Shown here: in pieces, positions 26,420 through 32,540 of the stretch
Layout: every line of letters starts with the position of its first letter
Numbering within the stretch: position 1 is the first letter of the stretch
Assembly: GCA_044226395.1 (NCBI GenBank)
Contig: JBGAHD010000004.1
Location: 558,001-622,000 of the forward strand
Length of the DNA stretch: 64,000 nt
DNA from: JBGAHD01 sp044226395
Lineage (GTDB): Bacteria > Pseudomonadota > Gammaproteobacteria > Xanthomonadales > Ahniellaceae
Direction of reading: 5' to 3'
The notes under the pieces: model-generated
Told to the model about the DNA's origin: nothing
The model's database searches: none
What the model saw: the letters and a program-made list of their open reading frames with translations, nothing else
Made by a program: the position numbers and the translations under genes

Positions 26420-27823
26420 ATGCTTCGCAAAACCAAACTCGTGCTTGCCGTATGCCTGGCCTTCACCGCGATCGACGCGATGGCCACGGGTGAAACCGAA
26501 ATGGGTTCCGATGTCGTGACCGTCGCGCCGGATTTCGGCGCGCTCGGTGGCGCGCGCTTCCAGACCACGTCGCCACGCAACGACGTGATCGCGCTGGGCG
26601 CGCCCAGCAGCGACGAGATCAACGCGCTGCGCGCGCGTCGTCACTTGCAACTCAAGCAAGGCGAGCCGCTGGAAGTCGGCATGCCGCGTGAAGTCGGTAG
26701 CAAGCAGATGCTCAAGGAGCTTTCCTGGGAATCGCTGCGCGGTGGCAACCTGGGCGCGCGCTTCGACGTGTCGTCGCAGGGCGCGGCCGCGCTGCGCGCC
26801 TCGCTCGCCTTCGAATGGGGCGGACCCGCGCTGCGCTCGCTGCGCGGCGGCAGCAATCCGCTGCGCGCCCTGCTCGATAAATCGACGTTCCGCTTCCAGG
26901 GCAATGGCGAAACCTTCGAAGTGGCCGGTCGCGACATGCTGATCGACGAGGAGAACTGGTCGCCCGCCGTCAGCGGCGATGCGTTGGCCGTGGAAATCGT
27001 ACTGCCCAAGGACGCCGATCCGAGTTTTCTGCGCGTGCGCGTCGCGCAGCTGTCGCATCTGGACATCGACCCCAAGAGCAGTGACAAGGCGATCGCGGCC
27101 AAGATCGGCGAGAGCGATTCCTGCGAGCGCGACATCGTCTGTCGCACCAGTCCGCCGTCGGGCTTCCGCTCCACCGCCGACGCGGTCGCGCGCATGATCT
27201 TCACCAAGAGCGGCAGTTCCTATCTGTGCACCGGCACCTTGCTCAACAACAGCAATTCGCCGCGCAAGCACATGTTCTGGACCGCCAACCACTGCATCAG
27301 CACGCAGTCCGTGGCCAATACCTTGCAGACCTACTGGTTCTACGAGGCCACGACCTGCGGCGGCCTGACCGCGAGTTCACGTCGCACCACGCTGACCGGT
27401 GGCGCTTTCCTGCGTCATCACAACACCGCGCGCGACACCTCGCTGCTCGAGCTCAAGACCACGCCGCCGACGGGCGCGGTCTACGCCGGCTGGAACTCCG
27501 CGGCGATCGCCAGCACCGGCACCGCCATCGAGGGCATCCATCACCCGGCGGGCGACGTGAAGATGTATTCGCTGGGCACGGTCAACCTGCTCAGCGGCAA
27601 CATCGACGGCAAGGGCCCGTTCTATCGCGTGGTGTGGTCCACGGGCGTGACCGAGGGCGGTTCCTCGGGCTCGGGCCTGTTCACGGTCAACGGCTCCGGC
27701 GCGTATCAGTTGCGCGGCGGTCTGTACGGTGGCCTGTCTTTCTGCTCGGCGCCAAGCGATCCGGACTACTACTCGCGCCTGGCCGATGTGTGGACCAGCA
27801 TCCAGCCGTACTTGAGTCCGTAA
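26420..27823 (+). CDS. Secreted trypsin-fold serine protease (lysyl endopeptidase-like)
   Basis: A 467-aa exported S1-family protease. The signal peptide (MLRKTKLVLAVCLAFTAIDA) and a long pro-region (about residues 22-235) precede the catalytic domain. The triad is His in FWTANHCI (about 294), Asp in RDTSLLEL (about 340) and Ser in EGGSSGSGLF (about 419). CTGTLLNN and paired cysteines before the His box resemble Achromobacter protease I-type enzymes. GGGGA lies eight bases before the ATG. It is inserted, on the opposite strand, in the middle of the leuS-to-rlmH cluster. A strong terminator follows. Confidence 0.9.
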   Translation: MLRKTKLVLAVCLAFTAIDAMATGETEMGSDVVTVAPDFGALGGARFQTTSPRNDVIALGAPSSDEINALRARRHLQLKQGEPLEVGMPREVGSKQMLKELSWESLRGGNLGARFDVSSQGAAALRASLAFEWGGPALRSLRGGSNPLRALLDKSTFRFQGNGETFEVAGRDMLIDEENWSPAVSGDALAVEIVLPKDADPSFLRVRVAQLSHLDIDPKSSDKAIAAKIGESDSCERDIVCRTSPPSGFRSTADAVARMIFTKSGSSYLCTGTLLNNSNSPRKHMFWTANHCISTQSVANTLQTYWFYEATTCGGLTASSRRTTLTGGAFLRHHNTARDTSLLELKTTPPTGAVYAGWNSAAIASTGTAIEGIHHPAGDVKMYSLGTVNLLSGNIDGKGPFYRVVWSTGVTEGGSSGSGLFTVNGSGAYQLRGGLYGGLSFCSAPSDPDYYSRLADVWTSIQPYLSP

Positions 27824-27867
27824 ACGAAAGTCGCGCGATCCTCGCGATCGCGCGATGTTGAAATAAG

Positions 27868-27903
27868 ACGCCACGGCACCTCGCGGTGCCGTGGCGTTTT
27901 CTT
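27868..27903. terminator. Strong bidirectional intrinsic terminator
   Basis: A perfect 13-bp stem (ACGCCACGGCACC / GGTGCCGTGGCGT) with a TCGC tetraloop is followed by TTTTCTTC on the plus strand. It sits between the convergent protease and slipin genes. The plus-strand U-tract favours termination of the protease transcript. An A-rich flank (GAAATAA) gives some U on the other strand. Confidence 0.9.
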
Positions 27904-29048
27904 CACGGCAGGGCCTGCCGCTTCACTTCCTCGAGCACGCCTTCGAGCCCACCGAAGACGGTCAGCTTGTCGATCTTGCCGGTGACCTTTTCCAAGGTCT
28001 CCAACTCCTTCAACCGCATCATCACCGGGCTTGCTTCCATCAAGCGCGCGGTGTTCAACAGCGAGCGCGTTGCCGCGGTCTCCTCGCGACGACGGATCAC
28101 GTTGGCCAACGCGGCCTTCTCGGCCTCGACCACCTGGTTCAAGATGGTCTTCATCTCGCCGGGCAGGATGATGTCGCGCACGCCGACACTGACCAGGGCG
28201 ATGCCGAACTCGGCGCACTTGCGCGTGGCGTATTCGGCCACCGCCGCGTCCAGCTCGCCCTTGTTGCCCAACAGCTCGTCCAAGGTGCGCGTGCCCACGG
28301 CCTGGCGCAAGCCGAACTGCAGCTCGCGGTACATCGCTTCCTTGTAGTCGCTCAAGCGCGTGCGGGCCGTCACCGGATCGATCACGCGATAGCTCGCCGA
28401 CAAGTTCACGCGCAAGGACACCTTGTCCTTGGTCAGGATCTCCTGCCCCTGCACCTCGACCGGGGTCAGACGCAAGTCGATCACATCGACCTGCACCTGG
28501 CGCTGCGCCTTCCAGAAGCCATGCACGCCCGGCGCCAAGGTCCGCTGCAAGCAGCCGTCGATGAACAACAGGCCCACGGCATTTTCCGGCACCTCGCGGC
28601 GCAGGATCATGTGGCCGGCATCACGCGTGAGGGTCGTCGAGGCGGCGGTTTGCACCGCGCGCATCACCGACACCTCGACTTCGGTGACGGCCTCGATATC
28701 CACCTTGCGCACCTCCACCGCGACCGCGCCCTTCCAGTACAACTGCCGCGCGCCCGGCATCAAGATGCCCGACAGACGACCGTCCTTGTACACCAGGCCA
28801 ACCTCGTTGGCGCCGACCTCGACGAGCTGCATGTACGGCTCGCACAGCGCCGGATTGTCCTGGACGTACAGGACCGCGCGCGGATAGTTCACCTCCGGCT
28901 CGCCCACGTCGACCACGACGACCGGCGTGCGATTGCGCGGATCCCAGATTGAATAAACACCCGGCGCCAGCACCGCGATCAAGCGTCCGTCACGGAACTT
29001 GAAGCCACGCTGGAACTGGGCAATGACATAACGCTTGAAACCCAACAT
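27903..29048 (-). CDS. Slipin/SPFH-domain protein
   Basis: A 381-aa stomatin-like protein. AAGGA lies eight bases before ATG 29048; an in-frame start six codons earlier is less well placed. There is no clear N-terminal transmembrane helix, unlike classical slipins, although GFKRYVIAQFQRGFKF may be membrane associated. The first ~150 residues contain repeated GRL...LAPG/LMPGxxxxW motifs (GRLIAVLAPGVYSIW, GRLSGILMPGARQLYW, CLQRTLAPGVHGFW). The SPFH core follows (VDVIDLRLTPVEVQGQEILT, VSLRVNLSASYRV). The C-terminus is helical. It is the second SPFH protein in the window, and the function is unknown. Confidence 0.85.
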   Translation of the reverse strand: MLGFKRYVIAQFQRGFKFRDGRLIAVLAPGVYSIWDPRNRTPVVVVDVGEPEVNYPRAVLYVQDNPALCEPYMQLVEVGANEVGLVYKDGRLSGILMPGARQLYWKGAVAVEVRKVDIEAVTEVEVSVMRAVQTAASTTLTRDAGHMILRREVPENAVGLLFIDGCLQRTLAPGVHGFWKAQRQVQVDVIDLRLTPVEVQGQEILTKDKVSLRVNLSASYRVIDPVTARTRLSDYKEAMYRELQFGLRQAVGTRTLDELLGNKGELDAAVAEYATRKCAEFGIALVSVGVRDIILPGEMKTILNQVVEAEKAALANVIRRREETAATRSLLNTARLMEASPVMMRLKELETLEKVTGKIDKLTVFGGLEGVLEEVKRQALP

Positions 29049-29072
29049 TTCCATTTTCCTTGGCACCGCGGA

Positions 29073-29174
29073 TTAGCGACGACGGATCGCGATGCGGATG
29101 CCGTCGCCCTGGACGATCGCTTCGATCGTCCGCCGGACGTCCGCGAATGCGGACGTTTGCACGCGCGAAGCCAT
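29073..29174 (-). CDS. Possible small protein or gene remnant upstream of the slipin
   Basis: A 33-aa reading frame ending 24 nt before the slipin ATG, with sequence MASRVQTSAFADVRRTIEAI and a basic tail ending IRIAIRRR. It looks protein-like (amphipathic helix plus basic strand). The ribosome site is weak, and a stop codon lies shortly upstream in the same frame, so it may be the tail of a decayed gene. Confidence 0.3.
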   Translation of the reverse strand: MASRVQTSAFADVRRTIEAIVQGDGIRIAIRRR

Positions 29175-29467
29175 GAGCTTCGCCAGCACGCGCTCGCGCG
29201 CGCGTTAGAAGAAGTCGGTGCCACTCCCGCGATGCCGCGGGGGCATGACCTGTTCACGCGTGGTGACGCGCGCGATCTCGGACTCGGCATCGGCCCCTGT
29301 TCCGAATGCCCTGCCCTCGTCTTGCGCGCCACGCGCGGCCGTGAACCTTCGGCCATGCCCGCGAAGCGTCATCCCGTCGTGCCTTCGACTTGGATCGCGA
29401 TTGCCATCGCGACCCCCCGGCACCGAGGGACACCGATGCCCGTGTCGCCACGGGCGGTACAGCTAGG
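29175..29467. other. GC-rich intergenic region, nothing recognised
   Basis: About 290 bp between the small frame upstream of the slipin and the palindrome next to the tRNA-like sequence. I see no gene, promoter or terminator with adequate support. Confidence 0.4.
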
Positions 29468-29482
29468 CCAGATCTGATCTGG
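29468..29482. repeat. Palindrome adjacent to tRNA remnant
   Basis: CCAGATC-T-GATCTGG, a 7-bp-arm palindrome directly next to the isolated T-arm sequence. It may be a protein-binding or recombination site, but there is no independent evidence. Confidence 0.4.
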
Positions 29483-29483
29483 T

Positions 29484-29500
29484 GCGGGATTCGAACCCGC
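29484..29500 (-). pseudogene. Isolated tRNA T-arm remnant
   Basis: On the minus strand, GCGGG-TTCGAAT-CCCGC is a perfect tRNA T-stem and T-loop, immediately followed by ACCA. No matching acceptor, D or anticodon arm occurs at the right distance. It is therefore a tRNA fragment or a mimic left next to the tRNA-Ile-like gene. Confidence 0.45.
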
Positions 29501-29523
29501 GGGCGGTTGTCCGCCATTACCGT

Positions 29524-29597
29524 GTTGTGCAGCCGGACTCGAACCGGCGACAGCTGGATTATCAGTCCAGTGCTCTAACCAACTGAGCTATGCGCAC
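29524..29597 (-). tRNA. tRNA-Ile(GAT)-like gene, possibly degenerate
   Basis: Read on the minus strand it folds as a tRNA. The D-arm is GCTC...GAGC, the anticodon arm is CTGGA-CTGATAA-TCCAG with anticodon GAT (Ile), the variable loop is five bases, and the T-arm is GCCGG-TTCGAGT-CCGGC. The acceptor stem (GTGCGCA against TGCACAA) has mismatches at pairs 1-72 and 4-69. No CCA is encoded; the next bases are ACG. In gammaproteobacteria most functional tRNA genes encode CCA and pair fully, so this is probably a pseudo-tRNA or a phage-derived tRNA. It lies in the segment that splits nadD from rsfS. Confidence 0.6.
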
Positions 29598-29755
29598 TTG
29601 CCCATGAGCCGACGTTGCTTCGGTACGCGGGAGTTCAAGGAACACCGCGCCTGACGATTTCGGTTGCCCGACAAATCGTTGTCGTTGAAGCGACGCGTCT
29701 CATCGACGCCTGACCGCGGTTGCCCGCGGAATCCCTCGCGCCTCGCCCCGCCCCA

Positions 29756-29849
29756 CCCGGACACTTCAACGTTCGCGCGAATCCGCATCGGCCTGCCGCA
29801 TGCGGGGGTCCGCGCGCCACGCGACGGAACCCACGTCGAAGTGTCCGGG
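29756..29849. repeat. 94-bp imperfect inverted repeat
   Basis: Arms of 16 bp (CCCGGACACTTCAACG at 29756-29771, CGTCGAAGTGTCCGGG at 29834-29849) pair with one mismatch. They enclose ~62 nt containing a nested hairpin (CGCAT-CGGCCTGCCG-CATGCG region). It could be a structured RNA, or the ends of a small element. It lies between the tRNA-like gene and the terminator of the candidate small transcript. Confidence 0.6.
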
Positions 29850-29879
29850 CACCAACCCGGCGGCGCCAAGCGCCAAAAA

Positions 29880-29945
29880 CAAAAAACCCCTGGAAGCCTA
29901 GCCTCCAGGGGTTTGATCAACCCGGAGGCCCGCGAAGCGGGCCTC
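29880..29945 (-). terminator. Tandem hairpins with U-tract (minus strand)
   Basis: Read on the minus strand, a GAGGCCCG/CGGGCCTC hairpin (29925-29945) is followed by an 11-bp stem, AAACCCCTGGA/TCCAGGGGTTT (29884-29914). A T-rich run TTTTTTGTTTTT comes after that. The second is a textbook intrinsic terminator; together they could form an attenuator-like pair. It ends transcripts from the promoter at 30107-30134 and any readthrough from nadD. Confidence 0.85.
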
Positions 29946-29958
29946 ATGTCCGAGCCCG

Positions 29959-30051
29959 CTATCCGCGCACTTCGCGCACGCACGCATCATTGCCGACGAC
30001 TTGCAGTCGCGGCGACGATGGGGTGTGGAGGAAACTCGGAACGCGGGTCAT
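29959..30051 (-). CDS. Possible leader-type peptide, 30 aa
   Basis: ATG at 30051 lies about 50 nt downstream of the predicted transcription start and opens a 30-codon frame (MTRVPSFLHTPSSPRLQVVG and ten more residues ending VREVRG). A modest AGG site lies about ten bases upstream. The stop precedes the tandem hairpins by about 14 nt, the layout of a leader peptide plus attenuator. There is no run of one amino acid that would indicate classical amino-acid attenuation. Whether it is translated is unknown. Confidence 0.35.
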   Translation of the reverse strand: MTRVPSFLHTPSSPRLQVVGNDACVREVRG

Positions 30052-30106
30052 AACTTTTCTGCCTAGCAAAATGAAAGCGCGCGAATGCAGCGCCAATGGG
30101 CCGCGC

Positions 30107-30134
30107 ACTATACGCCCACTTTTTGATTCGTCAA
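30107..30134 (-). promoter_or_regulatory. Strong sigma-70-like promoter (minus strand)
   Basis: On the minus strand TTGACG (30134-30129) is separated by 16 nt from TATAGT (30112-30107). Both are close to consensus, in A+T-rich local sequence. It points away from nadD toward the tandem hairpin terminator. Confidence 0.65.
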
Positions 30135-30329
30135 CGGGGAGATTTCGCGAGCCGACGAACGGTGAGTCGTCGCGAGTCCGCGATGCGCGTCGCGATGACG
30201 ACGTATCGCTTCGAGAAAACATCCTCGATGGACCTGGGAGAATTCAATATCGGAGTCGCGCTGGCGTCGAGCGGAAACTCCGCGCGAACTTCGCGCCAAG
30301 CCGCGCGATCTTGGCAGCGACCCACCGCC

Positions 30330-30968
30330 CTACTCGCGATACAGCCCCTGCGCCGCGATGTAGTCGACCACCGCATCGGGCATCAAATACCGCGGCTCGC
30401 GCCCCTCGCGCAGCAAGTCGCGAATCATCGTCGCCGACAAATCCAACGCCGTGACTTCGATTGGCAGGATCGCGCCCGCGGGTTCCGTGCGCAGCATCTC
30501 GACATCCTGCACGCGCCGCGCATACCACTCGCCCGCGAGTTCGGCCTCGAACACGCCGCCATGACCGGGGCGCGTGAGCACGCCCACGTGCGCGTGCTCG
30601 AAGATCTCGCGCCAGCGATGCCAGGTGGAGAATCCCGCGAAGGCATCCGCGCCGACGAGCAACACCAGCGGCGCGTTCTCGGGCAGTTCCGCGCGCAGGC
30701 CAATCACGGTATCGATCGAATACGACGGCCCCGAGCGCAGCAACTCGCGCGCATCGGCGATCAATCGCGTTTGTCCGCGCAAGGCGAGTTCGAGCATGGC
30801 CAGGCGATGGCCCGCGTCGGCGCCCGGTTGTTCGCGATGCGGGGGCACGGCGGCCGGCATCATGCGCACGGTCGCGTCGAGCAGTTCCGCCACTTCGAAG
30901 GCCACGCGCAGATGCCCGAAGTGAATCGGATCAAACGTGCCGCCGAAGATCGCCGTGATCGTCGACAC
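30330..30968 (-). CDS. nadD: Nicotinate-nucleotide adenylyltransferase
   Basis: NadD, 212 aa, converts nicotinate mononucleotide plus ATP to deamido-NAD in NAD synthesis. AIFGGTFDPIHFGHLRVA (about residues 6-23) is the nucleotidyltransferase nucleotide-binding motif with the H-x-G-H element. LLVGADAFAGFSTWHRW is the conserved middle motif and LSATMIRDLL (about 178-187) is the family's [I/L]S[S/A]T-x-[I/L]R. It begins 4 nt after holA on the same strand. In relatives rsfS follows directly; here a 4.3-kb segment intervenes. Confidence 0.96.
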   Translation of the reverse strand: MSTITAIFGGTFDPIHFGHLRVAFEVAELLDATVRMMPAAVPPHREQPGADAGHRLAMLELALRGQTRLIADARELLRSGPSYSIDTVIGLRAELPENAPLVLLVGADAFAGFSTWHRWREIFEHAHVGVLTRPGHGGVFEAELAGEWYARRVQDVEMLRTEPAGAILPIEVTALDLSATMIRDLLREGREPRYLMPDAVVDYIAAQGLYRE

Positions 30969-30972
30969 GGCC

Positions 30973-31998
30973 TTAGATCACCGCGCGCGCCAACCGCGGT
31001 TCGGTCATGGCCGCGATCAGGCGCTCGAATTCGCGCCAGGCATCGCCGGCCGCGCGGCCTTTGCCGACGCGTTCGACGCGCGTGGCCAGCGCCAGCAGCG
31101 CTTCCCAATACGAGGTGCGGCCGCGCGTCAGCGCCGCGCGATACAGCCCGAAACGCGATTGCCACACGCGTTCGTTGCGCAGCGCCGTGTCGGCACTCTG
31201 GCCCGCTTCGACCGTGTTGGCCAGGCGCACCATGATGTTGAGCTGGGTGACGATCCACGACAGCAGCTGCGGCACGTGTTCGCCCTCGGCCTTGAGCGCC
31301 GCGACCATGCGCAACGCGCGCACGGTCTCGCCCGCGAGCGCCGCGTCGGCGAGCCGGAACACATCGAAGCGCGCGCTGTCGGCGACCAGTTCCTCGAGCG
31401 CATCGGCGTCGAGCATGCGACCACCGGCCAGCAGCACGAGCTTTTCGATTTCCTGCGCCGCCGCCAGCAGATTGCCCTCGACGCGTTCGATCAACAGCGC
31501 CACGGCGTCATTGCTGAGCTTGAGCCCGGCCTTGATCGCGCGCGCCGCGATCCAGCCGGGCAGATCCTGCGGCCGCAACGGCCAGAACGGCACGAAGGCG
31601 CCGGCGCGTTCGACCGCGTCGACCCAGGCGGTTTCGTGGGCCTTGCTCCAATTGGTCGAGGTGATCAACAACACCGTGTCCGGCGGCGGCCGTTCCACGA
31701 AAGCGATGATCGCCTCCGAGCCTTCCTTGCCGGGCTTTCCCGTGGGCAGACGCAAATCGATCACGCGCCGCGCGCCGAACAGCGACAGGCTCGCGCCCGC
31801 GCGCGCCAAATCGTTCCAATCGAAGCCGGACTCGACTTCGTAGACTTCGCGTTCGTCATAGGCCAGTTGCCGCGCGCGCGCACGAATGGCGTCGGCGGCT
31901 TCGAGCAGGAGCAGATGCTCCTCGCCCGCGAGCAGATACACCGGCTTGAGATCGCCGCCGGCGAGGTGCTTATCCAGTTGCGCGGGCGTCCAGGGCAT
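30973..31998 (-). CDS. holA: DNA polymerase III subunit delta
   Basis: HolA, 341 aa, is the clamp-loader subunit that opens the beta sliding clamp. The N-terminus LKPVYLLAGEEHLLLLEAAD, the VLLITSTNWSKAHETAWVDA segment and the C-terminal helical collar region (LSWIVTQLNIMVRL...SRFGLYRAAL) match the family. It is packed between lptE (10-nt gap) and nadD (4-nt gap), so it is part of one transcript. Confidence 0.95.
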   Translation of the reverse strand: MPWTPAQLDKHLAGGDLKPVYLLAGEEHLLLLEAADAIRARARQLAYDEREVYEVESGFDWNDLARAGASLSLFGARRVIDLRLPTGKPGKEGSEAIIAFVERPPPDTVLLITSTNWSKAHETAWVDAVERAGAFVPFWPLRPQDLPGWIAARAIKAGLKLSNDAVALLIERVEGNLLAAAQEIEKLVLLAGGRMLDADALEELVADSARFDVFRLADAALAGETVRALRMVAALKAEGEHVPQLLSWIVTQLNIMVRLANTVEAGQSADTALRNERVWQSRFGLYRAALTRGRTSYWEALLALATRVERVGKGRAAGDAWREFERLIAAMTEPRLARAVI

Positions 31999-32008
31999 CG
32001 CCCGACGC

Positions 32009-32509
32009 TCAGTGCACGGTTTCGAGGCGGTTGATCACTTGCTGCGTCATCTCGCGACGCAGCTCCTTGCGGATCAGGTCTTCCTCGGCGGCGGCGCCGA
32101 GTGCTTGCGTCTCGTCGAAGCTGTAATCGCGCGTCAGATCGATCGGCGTGCGCGCGAGCAGCGCCTGGCCCGCGGGACCGGCGACTTCGACTTCGACGTG
32201 ATAACGAATCGTGTATTCGGTCACGCGCGCGCGACCGCTGGCGGAGAGCACCTCGGTCGACATCTGATCGGCGACGATGCGCACCGCGCCCACGCCTTCG
32301 GTGGCGGCCGGCACGATCTTGGCGCCGGCGCGTTCGAGCGCCGCGCGCACGTCGCGCTGCAAGGGGCTGTAGGGGTCGACGCTGTCGACGCTCACTTGTC
32401 GCAGCGCGTCCGGCAGGCGCAGTTCCGCGCGCGGATGAAACCCGCAGGCGCCCAGCGTGCCCACGACCAGACCCGCCACCATCGCTCGCACCCACACACG
32501 CTTGCTCAT
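32009..32509 (-). CDS. lptE: LPS-assembly lipoprotein LptE
   Basis: A 166-aa outer membrane lipoprotein that plugs LptD and helps insert LPS. ATG 32509 (MSKRVWVRAM) gives a lipoprotein signal with the lipobox LGAC, then GFHPRAELRLPDALRQV, the typical LptE beginning. The rest is low in strong motifs, as in the family. It sits between leuS and holA, its usual place. The 32-nt gap to leuS suggests co-transcription. Confidence 0.93.
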   Translation of the reverse strand: MSKRVWVRAMVAGLVVGTLGACGFHPRAELRLPDALRQVSVDSVDPYSPLQRDVRAALERAGAKIVPAATEGVGAVRIVADQMSTEVLSASGRARVTEYTIRYHVEVEVAGPAGQALLARTPIDLTRDYSFDETQALGAAAEEDLIRKELRREMTQQVINRLETVH

Positions 32510-32540
32510 CGGTTTCGCCCGCCGTCTTCGGTCGTGGTGA

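Larger units (their letters stand above)
29875..30100 (-). ncRNA. Candidate small RNA / leader transcript
   Basis: A strong promoter and a strong intrinsic terminator on the minus strand delimit a ~225-nt transcript with no conserved protein except the possible 30-aa peptide. It lies in the gap after nadD. It could be a small RNA or a leader with attenuation into the downstream tRNA-like/slipin region. I do not recognise a known RNA family. Confidence 0.5.
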
